Assembly: GCF_029852145.1 (NCBI RefSeq)
Contig: NC_079977.1
Coordinates: 5,107,879-5,171,878, forward strand
Direction of reading: 5' to 3'
DNA: 64,000 nt
Source: Microplitis mediator
Lineage: Eukaryota; Arthropoda; Insecta; Hymenoptera; Braconidae
The notes under the pieces are model-generated. The model saw only the letters and a program-made list of their open reading frames with translations, had not been told where the DNA came from and ran no database searches. A program made the position numbers and the translations under genes. Position 1 is the stretch's first letter, and the number at the start of each line of letters is the position of its first letter. Below, in pieces: positions 23,176 to 34,143 of this stretch.

Positions 23176-24757
23176 CAACCTATATATATAATATATATAT
23201 ATGTATACAATATGAAAAGGGCGCTAAATAACCTTATAATTTTTTTTGACCAATCATACAATTTTTTTTAGTTTCAACGAATTCTCAAAAAATTGACAAA
23301 ATTGATAAATTTTTAGACGTCTCTAGAAGTAGAAGATCAATTTTTGAAAAAAAATTATAAACTAATGATCGTAAAAGTAACTCAGTTCACAAAAAACAAT
23401 AATGGTAATATTGAAAACTGATATGTAGGAATTGTTTATTAAAAAATTGAGGTTATGTGGCAAAGTATATAAACCGCAAGCTTGCAATTTCGTAGGCCAG
23501 GTTTCGATATTGGCTTGGGAGGCTTAATATTAAGGTTTTATTGGTAAGCAAGGGTTACTCATGAGTAAACCGACTTTCTCTGGCGGCCAAGTTTTCTGCG
23601 GTTTTTTTCTGGGCCAAGGCAATACGACTGTCGCATGCAAATGCAGTACAGCGTAATAAGACACAGTCCCAACCGCAAAGTTATTAGGGGCAAAGGTTAG
23701 GGTTAGGGGTAGGGCAGTTGACGCAATGACTAGGAAAAATAGGCGGTATGGTAAAATTCTAAAAATGCAGCTTAACTAAATATTTGTGTTTTCAGTCTTG
23801 ATAAAGAAAATTCTAGTTCTTTGAAACAAAAAGTTTTAAATAAACTTTTTATAGAAATAAGAATTTCTCATTTATTTTAAGCAAAGGAATTAACAGTAAT
23901 TTTTTTCTAATTCTTTGAAATTTTATGCATCCATTGAGTTTTTTTTTATTGAGAATTTAAAATAGTTTATTCGTTAAATTTATTGGTTGCGGGCGTTTCT
24001 AATTTCTGTACAGTAGCGATTACTCGTTTATTTTTAATCCGGGGCTTTTGTGTCTAGAGGATAGTATTCCTGTATCGAGAATGCAGCATTCTTGTTACCA
24101 AAGTCATTTTGAAACTCTTCTCGTTCTCTATTTTCTATTCTATCTTACGAATCACACTACTAGTAAAGTTTACTCAATATATAGTTCACTTTGGTTAATC
24201 CTAGCATTCTACAAACGCGACCAAAACTCGATTCTCAACACGCTTCGCTTGTCGCATCATTTACGTACCACTAAACACTACCCATTCTGCTTTTGAAACT
24301 ATTTGACAAAGACTGATAAGGACATCTCAGAACAACTTTTTAAAAGTTTACCTGTATTAAAACTCATTCTATTTTTTTCAAATAGTGTTAACTGTTTTTA
24401 TTTTTTTATATGAAGACCCTGATTAAAAGAAACGATTCAAAACGATTAGAAACGATTCAAAACAATTCAAAACGATTCAATTTTACTACTATATAGATAT
24501 ACATTCATCATTGAGGGAGTCGTTTTGTTTAATCAGTGAATAAATCAATTTTAGTTTGGAAATAATGAAGGCTTGTCGAGAAATATTTTAGAAATTCAAA
24601 TTTCTATTCACTTAAACCAAACTCTACATGGAATAAGAGTAAGCAAAAATTACAATGGGAAAGTAATCTAAAACTACTAATGAAATTCGATTGTTTTAAC
24701 TTTCGACAAAAGGGAAAAATTGGTATTCCTTAAGTAAAATGTGCTATCATAAATTCA
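23176..24757. other. No gene recognised; simple repeats
   Basis: An ATATAT tract is at 23182-23206. A short GGTTAGGGTTAGGGG stretch at about 23695-23720 looks telomere-like but is only two units. 24425-24482 iterates AAACGATTCA about six times. The open frame at 24048-24296 resembles nothing known. Confidence 0.35.
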
Positions 24758-24788
24758 AAACCGGGGTTGAAAAATTTGATCTGTTATG

Positions 24789-24980
24789 TAGCTGAAGATC
24801 GGAACATTTTTCGCGCAACGAAAATGAAAAAAATTTATGTAATTTGACTGCTCAAAGATGACTTGAAGGGGTAGCTGAAATGTTTCGCTGGCATATACTA
24901 TAGTTTCTATGCGAAACATTTCAGAAATCTATATCCAGTTGATTTTTTACTTTTCATTTCGTTTTTTTATTTTCAAACAT
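24789..24980. mobile_element. CTGAAGATCGG palindromic element (nested)
   Basis: The left arm AGCTGAAGATCGGAACATTT then CGCGCAACGAAAATGAAA; the right arm repeats ATGCGAAACATTTCAGAAAT and ATTTCGTTTTTTTATTTTC. It interrupts the host word GATCTGTTTTAAATCG. Relatives: 22206, 35241 and 36128. Confidence 0.6.
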
Positions 24981-25028
24981 GGTCTGTTTTAAATCGAATG
25001 AAAATTTTGAGTTATTTCTATTCAATTT

Positions 25029-25257
25029 TACACGGAGAAAAACGTTGATTAGAAACCTAGCAATTTTTATTATGCTGTCGACCAAACTTGAAACAGAAAA
25101 TTTCCAAATTAAAAAAGTCATATTCAATTCAAAAAAATTATAGCAGTCAAAATCAAGTCAAATAAGTCAGAAAAGTTAAAATCAAGTTATTTTTTTGACC
25201 CGCGTCGACAGCATTGTAAAAATTGGTAGGCTTCGAGCCAACATTTTTCTCTGTGTA
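25029..25257. mobile_element. CACGGAGAAAAA-TIR element (nested)
   Basis: The left end TACACGGAGAAAAACGTTGA, then CCTAGCAATTTTTATTATGC and TGTCGA, pairs with TCGACAGCATTGTAAAAATT, GGTAGGCTTCGAGCCAAC and TTTTTCTCTGTGTA at the right. The TIR is about 55 bp and imperfect, bounded by TA. The interior repeats AAGTCA words (AATCAAGTCAAATAAGTCAG). Confidence 0.65.
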
Positions 25258-25268
25258 CTTTTTATTTG

Positions 25269-25433
25269 TACTCTCTAAAAACGAATTGGTGAAGATTACG
25301 TGACAATTACTATTTGGCAGTGAAAAGTCACTTATTGCCAGTGAAAAGTATACCACTATTTGAATTAGTGACATACTTTTCACTAGTAAACAGTGAATAG
25401 TCACTTTTTTCATTATTTCAAATTTAAGAGAGC
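25269..25433. mobile_element. ACTCTCTAAA-TIR element with AGTGA/TCACT words (nested)
   Basis: TACTCTCTAAAAACGAATTG at the left pairs with TTTCAAATTTAAGAGAG at the right. The interior iterates CAGTGAAAAGTCACTTATTG. A second copy with the same order is at 33379-33572. Confidence 0.65.
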
Positions 25434-25560
25434 ATTTAATTAACATGTGAAATTTAATCAAGTTTTGCCGGTACTATTCCTTATTTAGACTTCAGACTTT
25501 TTATTTTCAGACTTCAATTCTGTTTTCAATAGTTTTTAGTTTGGTTTTGGTCGCCTCTAC

Positions 25561-25718
25561 TTTCTTAAAATGAATCAGTGAAAAGTACTCCAATCAGTGA
25601 ATATTCACTGCGAACCAGTCCCAAGTATATCACTGATTCAATTAGTGATATACTTGGGACTATTTCTGCAGTCAATATTCACTGATTGGAGTACTTTTCA
25701 CTGATTCATTTTAAGAAA
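25561..25718. repeat. Near-perfect 79-bp-arm palindrome (nested)
   Basis: The first 45 bases from TTTCTTAAAATGAATCAGTG are exactly mirrored by the last 45; the rest of the arms differ only at a few positions around 25606-25618. The arms themselves contain smaller palindromes (AGTGAATATTCACT, TCAGTGA). It is nested in 24761-25895. Confidence 0.8.
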
Positions 25719-25895
25719 ATAGATCAGAATATTTAACTTTTTTCTCCATATATTTTACCTCCTTTTGTTTTTATCTAGACCAGAATCCCTTTTTCAAAAT
25801 CGATTTTAGTAAAAAACACTGATTCAAATACAGACCAATTAATTCAAATACAGTCTAGTTAGAGCAAAATCAGATCGACTTTGTCGACCCGGGTA

Positions 25896-27831
25896 ATTAC
25901 TAAACGTTTGTATCTTTTACTTATAAAATAGCTATTCATTATACATATTCCGAAAGTAAAAGCTATCGGATCCATTAAATGGTTCCGGGTTACTCTCCAC
26001 ACAGTAATCATAATTAAATCTTGAGACCCGTTTTTTCCCATGATTCCTGTGTTATATTTATGTACAGGGCATTTCATGTCAACTTTTTTAAACGACCATT
26101 TTTTATTTAGCTAATTTTTTTTACTGTTTTTTAAAGTATTGAAAGAGAGCTTCTATGCAAGTTTGAAACTTTTCAACTCAAGCTGATTGCAGGGTATGAA
26201 TTTCTGAAAAAAAAAACTCGTTGAATAAATTTTCAATGGTCTATAACTTTACGGAAAGAAGTTTTCCTACATTATTATGTTATTTGTTTTCTTTTTTTTC
26301 AATACATCTCTTCGAAATTCATATCAAAATTTTTTTTTTCAAATTCGCTTTTATTCTCGGCGTAATTCTAAGTCTCGAATCGAAAATTTCGTCCGATTGG
26401 AAAATTAGGTTCCATTATTTTCGATTTTTCAGACTAATTTTCTTTACTTTCCCTTCATATGAAAAATCTGTTTTTCTAAGCAGATATTTTTTTTGAAACG
26501 AAAACTTTTTTAGATAAATTAAAGTTTTTCGGTTTACAAAAACAGATTTTTTGCTGGAAACTAGAAATATTTAATGGTGTTAAAAAAATCGATACGCGGT
26601 TTTATTTCCGTGTACTGAAATTGGTTATATTTACGCTGGAAAAAATTCAGTGAAAATGTGAGCTCTTAATCCAGAGCTTTCGGGTAGTTCATCGCATTTT
26701 TTTTCCATTCAAATAACGTGGGAATTATTTTTTTCCCGTTAAATTTAAGTTTATATTTCACGAAAAACTAATTGCGCAAAAATAAATAAAGTATGATTTC
26801 GCAGGCATTAAATTTCTTGTGAAAAAAAATAGTTCTATAACTCAATTTGCCCAGAATCATAATTTCAAAGTTATGGGCTTCGAAAGTTCATTTTATGTGG
26901 AAAATTGCATTCAGGCTCCTATATTACAGTCAAATCATCCACGCCCCTAAAAAACTTTAGAAGTAAACGAAGTGGAAAATTTACAACTCTTATAAAAAAA
27001 AAAAAAAAAAAAAAAATTGTCGTTGTGATTTCATATGTTATATTTGTTTGTTATAACCGCCGAGATTTTTAATTGACTGGAATAATTTAATACCGTGCGA
27101 AAAAAAAAAAAAATTTTACTATACATAGGCATTGTTTTTTTTACCCTCTATAACAATACACTTGTTCAAATGGTTTGATTCACTTTATGTTGAATTGGAT
27201 TTTTTTTTATTCAAAATAAATTCGTTTTTGTTTTTTAAAGGGACGATAAATCCATAAAAAAATTAACTAAAATTTTTTTACGAACTCCATAATTTGATTT
27301 TGATATTGAGTGAAATTTTCACGTAAAATAAATTTAAAAGTCTAAAATGTTGAAATAGTAATGCATAGTTCATTTCAGTGGGATTTTATTTTCATGAAAT
27401 ATATGAGCTAAAATATCACTCAAGAAAATGTTTCCGACGTTATTTAAAAATAAAATCAAAAAATTCAATATGCTTTACCTGAAACTTGGAAATACGGACT
27501 TATATTTTTACATATTATTATTATTTTTTTTTTGCAACGTAAATAGCAAATTTTTAGTGAACAGAAGTAAAAAAATATCGAATTTTTTTCGACATACGCG
27601 AATTTATATGCAAATGAATGCAGTATCGATCTCTAGAAGATGTAATCGCGGTATAAAAAAGTGCAGTACGGCCAAAAAAATAAGGGTTAGAGGAAGAATG
27701 AGGACAGCAATCATTTTACGGACAATGAGTCTCGTCAACGTTATTGCTCTTTTTTGTCTGCGACGTAATTAGCTCTATCATGTTACATATATTCAAATAT
27801 CTTTATATATTTAAAGCATCTATGAAGACAT
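25896..27831. other. No gene recognised; one shared repeat block
   Basis: 26640-26900 (GAGCTCTTAATCCAGAGC, CCATTCAAATAACGTGGGAA, GATTTCGCAGGCATTAAA) shares order and words with 15480-15720, so both are copies of one repeat. A poly-A tract lies at 26995-27016. The open frames at 26221-26496 and 27428-27772 show F/K/N-rich chance composition with no domain I recognise. Confidence 0.4.
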
Positions 27832-28654
27832 GCCCGTATGAAAAAACAATATATGGTTTAAATATATAAAATTATATATATTTGCAACAAAAAAATATAT
27901 GATATATTATATTGTATATTATAAAAAATCATATAGAGATTTTGGCCGATTTAATATAAAATTATATACAGTAGTAAATATATGTATTCCATATATGTAA
28001 CTTATATGTTTTTTATATTAAGCTATACATACATATACATTTACCTTATAATATATTGTATTGATATATTTCCTTTTATATTCAAAAAATAAAAAATTTT
28101 TATATGAAATGAAATATATGGTAGCATATAATTTATATTATATATGGCACCATATATTTTCTTTGTTATATTTAAGCATATATTTTATTCGGTGTATGTA
28201 TATGTATATGGGTATATATATTCGCATTAAATTAACTAATTTTGAAAATTTTAACTGCAATTTAAAGAGTATATTAAAATTTAGATCTAATTTAATTGGA
28301 GTTGGTCATACAAATAAGAAAGTTTTTTTCTCCATACACAATATAAATATATGTTTTTATGTATGATCAGGATATATTTTTCGTATATGATGGAAATATA
28401 TATTTTTATGTATGATAAAAATATAGTTTTCGTATATGACAAGAATTTATATTTTCATATATGATAAAAATATATTTTTTTGTATATGATTAACATATAT
28501 ATTTTATATATGCTAAACTTATACGGACTCGTATATGATGAATATTATATTTTTTAATTTAAAAAAAATATATCAGAAAATATAGTTAAATTGGTCACAT
28601 ATATTTTCTGATATTTATCATATATTTTAACCATATATGTTATTTTCATACGGG
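27832..28654. mobile_element. GCCCGTATGAAAA-TIR element filled with CATATATG words
   Basis: GCCCGTATGAAAAAACAATA at the left pairs with TATTTTCATACGGGC at the right. The interior is a near-continuous field of ATATATG, CATATAT and GTATATGATAAAAATATA words in both orientations. Related elements: 35094-35213, 47370-48085 and the right end at 41748. Confidence 0.7.
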
Positions 28655-28860
28655 CATTACTTATAAATCTTCATTAAATAGGTCTGGTAATTTCTTTTTC
28701 ATGGGTAGGTTCATGAATATGATTTTTTTAGGTAAATATATCACTCATTCTGGCTGTCAGATGTATTTTTTTTTTTTTTTTTAAATACAGTTTTCTGATA
28801 CATTATTCTGTTCTATTTTCCTTTACTCAAACACAAAAAAAAAATGATATAAATCGGGGT

Positions 28861-29055
28861 GGGTCTCAACTTTTCACCTGTATTGAGCTTCTCCGCACTG
28901 AACTGACGTCATCAGCTGTGCTCACAGCCTCATGACGTCACGCCGCAACGTCACTGCATCACACGCCGCGTATATATGCTCTCATCGCACCTACCTTTAT
29001 AACTATATATTTTACAGTTGACCTAACCACCCAGTTTTCATAGGTTGACCTCATC
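28861..29055 (+). promoter_or_regulatory. Promoter-like block with two CRE sites, TATA and TTGACCT half-sites
   Basis: TGACGTCA, the full palindromic CREB/ATF site, occurs exactly at 28904-28911 and 28933-28940, with a further AACGTCACT half-site at about 28948. TATATAT follows at 28971-28977, and AGTTGACCT/AGGTTGACCT at 29016-29024 and 29042-29051 are nuclear-receptor-type half-sites (reverse complement AGGTCAA). The block is CpG-rich, non-repetitive and isolated in AT-rich DNA. It could be a promoter or enhancer of turtle or an unseen gene. Direction is inferred only from the order CRE then TATA. Confidence 0.4.
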
Positions 29056-29755
29056 CTATTTCATTCCGTGGGCAAATATATATGTATATACGTTTTTAAT
29101 ATAGAAATTTTATTATCATTTCAATTACGTCATATGTTTGCAATCATTTCAACATCAAAAATTAACATAAACGTCAGTAACTGAAATTTCTCATAAATAA
29201 TATAATTGATTTTTTTTATATATTTCTATTTTTTTAGTCATCAGGTATGAATTTTTTTTTTTTAATGAAGAATAGGAGCCTCTAATTAGAAAAATTTATT
29301 GTTGTAATAAATACGAGCCTTGTTAAAAAGAATAATTTTATTTTAAAGTTTTCATTTCATCCGTGGTCTATCCTAACAACAAACTTTCAAGAATAAACAT
29401 TATTAAAGTGAGCATAAGACTTCTGAAACAATACTCTCAAGATTGTACTCAGAAAGAGGAGTATGGTTGAAATAATTAAAATGAATAAATTTGTTTTCTC
29501 TTGAAAAAATTTAAAAGTTTTCCCAAACATCGAAAACTTTCAGTCGATCTTTAAATTTCATTAATACTTAATCGTCATTGTTTTTAATTTTAGTGATTAC
29601 TGCAATATTCGTTACATTCATTTATGTAAGTCGCTTTTTAGCTGCCGGGGTCATTAGCGACTATAGATTGTTGGGAGTGGCACGTTGGGAATTTGGGGTT
29701 ATTTTTAGGTCAGTGGCGGGCTGAATCTCAGAGCCAATTTTTTCGGCTTACGATG

Positions 29756-30262
29756 CACGGTAAGAAATACATGGCGTTCAACACCATGCTAGTATGGTCT
29801 CGAGACAGATTGTGACGAGTCCCAAAAGTATGGCGTTATTTACTATACTCTATAGTACTGGAGCTATTGTATTGCTCACACGTATGCATAGCAGGCACGG
29901 CGAAACAGCATGGCCCTGAGACCCATACTACAATACCGAGGGCACAATGCTACTGGTTTTTCCCGCCATAATTTCTGGCGTGTCAATCAATGTATACTGT
30001 CGTATTACCACCAAAACTATATAGATGTCGTTAGGCTAGGTTTATCGGCCAGAAGCAATGTGGATACGGCAACGCAGTATGGGCCTGACGGCCATACTGA
30101 CATTGCGGCGTCCGCGACAACTATTGCCAATGTTACTATTCCCGCAATGGTTGAATCATCTATGCATACAATTTTATTACCTATAAAAATCTTCGATACC
30201 ATACAGGATGGCGTTCACGCCCATACTGGCCTTGTGATATCCGCAAAATATTTCTTACCGTG
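29756..30262 (+). mobile_element. CACGGTAAGAAAT-TIR element, copy 1
   Basis: The left end CACGGTAAGAAATACATGGC and right end ATATTTCTTACCGTG are inverted partners of 13 bp. The interior is full of inverted GTATGG/CCATAC words (GTATGGGCCTGACGGCCATAC). Complete siblings: 32835-33375 (same orientation) and 45626-46170 (opposite). An open frame of 89-132 codons is shared by the three, but its differences mix silent and replacement changes and it has no known domain, so it is probably incidental. Orientation is defined by that frame. Confidence 0.8.
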
Positions 30263-31101
30263 TAATTCGTCAGTCTCAACTCAAAACACCTCATTCTTAT
30301 CTAAATAAAAGGCCTCTAAAAATTTTCGTATACTCAAATGGTTTTGGAATACATTTAAAATTTCGAAAATCACAAAAATAGTTTTCTTTTTATATAAAGA
30401 TTCATATGAGATACGAGATTTCGACCGAATACCTTCGAAATATATGCGATGTTTTTTATATAAAATATACTTATTATGTAAATAGTGAATATTCACTGTT
30501 TTCACTTCTTAAAATTTGAGAGTGCAGTATTCAAAAATGCTGATATTAGCCCTACACATTTGAATAGTGAAAATTCAGTTCACCTGTATATAATATCACA
30601 TTATCTAATTGAATTTACTGAGTATATATACATTATATGAAAAATAAAAAGCTTTACATTGCATGCTGAGCATCATTCTGCGATAACGGGTTTCGTCGAC
30701 GAGTCGACTACAGGGGGTACATATATGCAATGCTGTACTATACAATATATAATACCTACGGCAACTGAAATTGCATAGAGAGAAAAGGGTTGCTCGAGTT
30801 TTCACTTTAATTTCCGCTAGCACGCATATATGAATACATAGGCATACATATATATCTAATGTATGAAGCATTATGCTATGCAGACATTTTGCTTATATAT
30901 GTAGGTTTATGTTTATATTTATATATTTATGTGCATTGATATATATTTATATACAAACTATTAATTTCAAAGTTGTTTATAATGTACTGGCATACAACAT
31001 TGAAAATTCAAATCCCATTGGCCCAAAATTTTATATTTATTCGTGAAATTAGTAGATTTACTAGTCAAAATTGATAACTGTCAAGGTGTGGGTTCGAATC
31101 C
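30263..31101. other. No gene recognised
   Basis: 30479-30530 and 30555-30580 carry AGTGAATATTCACT-type words, apparently decayed pieces of the AGTGA family. The rest, including a CpG-bearing patch at 30670-30720 and ATATAT tracts at 30890-30955, shows no gene. Confidence 0.35.
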
Positions 31102-31305
31102 TTCACGGTAAGAAATATTTTGCGGATATCACTATGCCAGTATAGGCGTGAACGCCATAGCTCCAGTACTATACAGTATAGTGAATAACGCCATACTTCT
31201 GGGACTCATTACAATACTGTTTTAGAATATTTCACATCCTATTTTAGTATCTGTTCTGAGACCATACCAACATGGTGTTGAACGCCATGCATTTCTTACC
31301 GTGTA
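31102..31305. mobile_element. CACGGTAAGAAAT-TIR element, internally deleted copy 2
   Basis: CACGGTAAGAAATATTTTGC and GCATTTCTTACCGTGTA mark intact ends, but only about 200 bp separate them; compared with 45626-46170 the central 340 bp or so are missing. It abuts a short CCGGATC element at 31307. Confidence 0.75.
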
Positions 31306-31306
31306 T

Positions 31307-31418
31307 TACCCGGATCGCAAAATTTGATCAGATTTTAATTTAATTAGATTGTTTTTGAACTAAAAAATGACTTAAAATTTTGATTCGATTTAAAACAGAT
31401 CGTATTTTTCGACGGATA
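31307..31418. mobile_element. Very short CCCGGATC element
   Basis: TACCCGGATCGCAAAATTTG pairs with GATCGTATTTTTCGACGGATA. It is a roughly 112-bp deletion derivative of the GATCAAA-word family (8219, 15113 and 24761). Confidence 0.55.
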
Positions 31419-32042
31419 TAAAAAAGAGATTTTTAATTATCATCCTGTGTCCATTCGTCAGCGTAATTTCGTATTGTCCGCATGTGGATTAAAATTTTCA
31501 ACGGCATTTCGATCGCCTTTTTAGGCAGAAAGGATCATAATTTTTCTCATTCACGATAACTATTGTATGCTACTTTGAAACAACAGAATTCTGATACGTG
31601 TGTGAGTTGACGTCAGTCATCTGCAGTTCGCGACGTCATTGCAACTCGTAGGTTGGTTCCCACTCAGTAATATAATGAACAGGGAAGTCTTTATTACCTT
31701 GGCAATGAAGGGTTCGAAATTTTCGGACTCATTGTCTATTTATTTTTTTTTAAAAAGTGTTAAGTAGTTCTTAAATTTAATGACAGAGTTGGCTCTATTT
31801 CTGTTACTGCAGTATTAGCAGCTAAAGGGAAGGGATGACAAAGTTAAAAAAAAAAACTTTATTGAGACTTTCAGGGTAAGAATAATTTTTACAATAAAAA
31901 TTCAAATTCTTGCTGGAATTCAATTTTCGTGACATAGATATATATGACTTTTGAAGAAATATATAACTATTATCAAATAACTTTGTAAATTCTTGTCTTT
32001 TATTCAAAATACTTATAAATACGAAATATACAGTCGACAGAA

Positions 32043-32074
<32 letters not shown>

Positions 32075-32630
32075 AGTTTGTTCGAGTCTTGAATAAAATA
32101 TTGCCTCTCATACTATTCTCACGACGTCACAGAACGGAATTCAAAATGTCTTGACTATACATACATACATACCGAATAACGTTACATAAATGCATAACAC
32201 TCGATGTTTACCTAGAGAATTTGATTTTGTTCATCCCGCAAGAGAAATATTTATCGTCACTCCTTCCACACTGATCTCTTGTACGTTCCGTTTTTCTCAC
32301 TTTTTTTTTTCGGTTATATTCCGTCAATACTATTGAATACATAAATTTGCTTCTTGCAGTTTGTCCGTTCTCAAAGTTTTTTCCTCAAGTTCATATATAT
32401 TTGGACACTAAGATTAATCCATTATTTTATACTCTGTTTTTATGAATACTTTATCAATGAAAATACCTTTTTTTATTTATCGTCAATAATTCACGAAATC
32501 GTGAGTTCGAATATAAAAGTAGTCAAATTAACTAATAGTTCAATTGCGTTGAGTAAATAGAATCTTGATTGGTAAATTATCAAGTTCAAATTAACATATG
32601 ATAAGCGACCCAGTACTCGATCAGAGAACT
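31419..32630. other. No gene recognised; one CRE, one AT microsatellite
   Basis: TGACGTCA is at 31608-31615, followed by CGCGACGTCATTGC at about 31629, in a small less AT-rich patch (31595-31665) that resembles the CRE block at 28.9 kb in content. An (AT)n microsatellite is at 32051-32072. No open frame is convincing. Confidence 0.35.
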
Positions 32631-32710
32631 AGTACCCGATCACTCCATGTATTTGTACATCTAAATTTTACTAAATATAGATGTACAAATACATGGAGTG
32701 ATCAGGTACT
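32631..32710. repeat. 80-bp hairpin with 33-bp arms
   Basis: The arms 32631-32663 and 32678-32710 pair with one mismatch around a 14-base AT-rich loop. The arm contains CACTCCATGTATTTGTACAT. The size and shape fit a microRNA precursor, but they equally fit a small palindromic repeat, which are abundant here. Confidence 0.7.
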
Positions 32711-32834
32711 GTCTTTTACCTTAACCCGTGTAAAGTTAAACCATTTCAAAAAAATCTGAGATGTAGAACTTCTAAATTTGGGCCCGATTACAACTTGAAG
32801 TTTAAATTTTTTCGAACATTTAGAATTTTGATAG

Positions 32835-33375
32835 TACACTGTAAGAAATGCATGGCGTTCAACACCTGGTATGGTCTCAAGACGGAGACTAAAATAGTAT
32901 GTGAAATATTCCAAGACAGTATTGTAACGAGTCCCAGAAGTAGGCGTCATTTACTATACTGTATAGTACTGGAGCTATTGTATTGCTCACACGTATGCAT
33001 AGCAGGCACGGCGGAACAGCTTGGCCCTGAGACCCATACTACAATGCCGAGGGCACAATGCTACTGGTTTTTCCCGCCATAATTTCTGGCGTGTCAATCA
33101 ATGTATACTATCGTATTACCACCAAAACTATATAGATGTCGTTAGACTAGGTTTATCAGCCAGAAGCAATGTGGATACGGCAGTGCAGTATGGGCCTGAC
33201 GGCCATACTAACATTGCGGCGTCCGCGACAACTATTGCCAATTTTACTATTCCCGCAATGGTTGAATTATCTATGCATACAATTTTATAACCTACAAAAA
33301 TCTTCGATTCCATACAGTATGGCGTTCGAGCCCATATTGGCATAGTGATATCCGCATAATATTTCTTACCGTGTA
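32835..33375 (+). mobile_element. CACGGTAAGAAAT-TIR element, copy 3 (nested)
   Basis: TACACTGTAAGAAATGCATG at the left and ATTTCTTACCGTGTA at the right, bounded by TA. It is about 541 bp and very similar to copy 1 through 33000-33290. Confidence 0.8.
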
Positions 33376-33378
33376 AAA

Positions 33379-33572
33379 GATATACTCTCTAAAAACGAAT
33401 TGGTGAAAATCACTTAATAATCACTATTTGGCAGTGAATAGTCACTTATTGCTAGTGAAAAGTGTACCACTGTTTGAATTAGTGACATACTTTTCACTAG
33501 TAAACAGTAGTTACAGTTTTCAGTAGTAAACAGTTAGTCACTATTTTCACTGTTTCAAATTTAAGAGAGTAG
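33379..33572. mobile_element. ACTCTCTAAA-TIR element, second copy (nested)
   Basis: ACTCTCTAAAAACGAATTGG and the right end TTTCAAATTTAAGAGAGT enclose AGTGA/TCACT words. It has the same order as 25269-25433, with an extra duplication of AGTAAACAGT near 33500-33530. Confidence 0.65.
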
Positions 33573-34143
33573 TTGACTTAGAACTACATTGGGGTGAATT
33601 TTGAGTCTAATAAAACCGTTTTCAAAACATAATTATGAAAACGTATATTTACTACATTTTTCCTTACCAATATTGAAATTTCAAATAGAAATTTTTTTAT
33701 TTTCCTGAATGAGGGAAAACTATCGTAAAACTATGTTTCAAAATAATTATCATCTGGCTTATGGGGGGTCTATAGTATTTTTGTCCGAGCTCTACTTTCA
33801 AACGAAATCCCTATACTTAAAATTAATAATTAAAATCTATAATCTAGCAGTCTAGGTTTTCATTTTTCAAAAATATTCATTTGTTTAAGAGAAAAACCGG
33901 GACAAAGTTTCCATTTACTGTGTAAGTGCAACAAGGATAATACTGTTCATCAGCTGGAGTGTGATAGAGAAAAGAGTTCAGACCCCTTTTAAAACTCCTC
34001 TACGTAAAGTTTTAAATCTACGAAATTTTTTACTAATAAAATCCTCAAAGTTAGAAAAAAGTAAAACTTGAAGTTCTAAGCTGTCCCAAATTTAAAAGTT
34101 CCACATATCGATCTTTTTGGAACGATGTTTTTTTTCACGGGTA

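Larger units (their letters stand above)
24761..25895. mobile_element. CCGGGGTTGAAAA-TIR element hosting four insertions
   Basis: The left end ACCGGGGTTGAAAAATTTGA and the right end GATCGACTTTGTCGACCCGG are diverged inverted partners. Host fragments (GATCTGTTTTAAATCGAATG, AACATGTGAAATTTAATC, TTTAGTTTGGTTTTGGTCGC, ACAGTCTAGTTAGAGCAAAA) are collinear with 8219-9049. Four different inserts break it: 24789-24980, 25029-25257, 25269-25433 and 25561-25718. Confidence 0.65.
32722..34143. mobile_element. CCCGTGTAAA-TIR element with two insertions
   Basis: TAACCCGTGTAAAGTTAAAC at the left and TTTTTTTTCACGGGTA at the right are inverted ends. GTAGAACTTCTAAATTTGGG appears near the left and AATTTAAAAGTTCCACAT inverted near the right. 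It is broken by CACGGTAAGAAAT copy 3 (32835-33375) and an ACTCTCTAAA element (33379-33572). It is collinear with 20794-22145. Confidence 0.6.

Noticed and set aside
23695..23720. Interstitial telomere repeat (GGTTAGGGTTAGGGG)
   Set aside because: Only about two units of a TTAGGG-like motif; too short to mean anything.
30017..30202. Minus-strand open frame, and the plus-strand 132-codon frame over it, as genes
   Set aside because: Both are inside the CACGGTAAGAAAT element, recur in its copies, have no domain and change as non-coding sequence would.
31085..31130. tRNA gene at the GGTTCGAATCC motif
   Set aside because: No A box, no acceptor-stem pairing and no cloverleaf can be drawn upstream.
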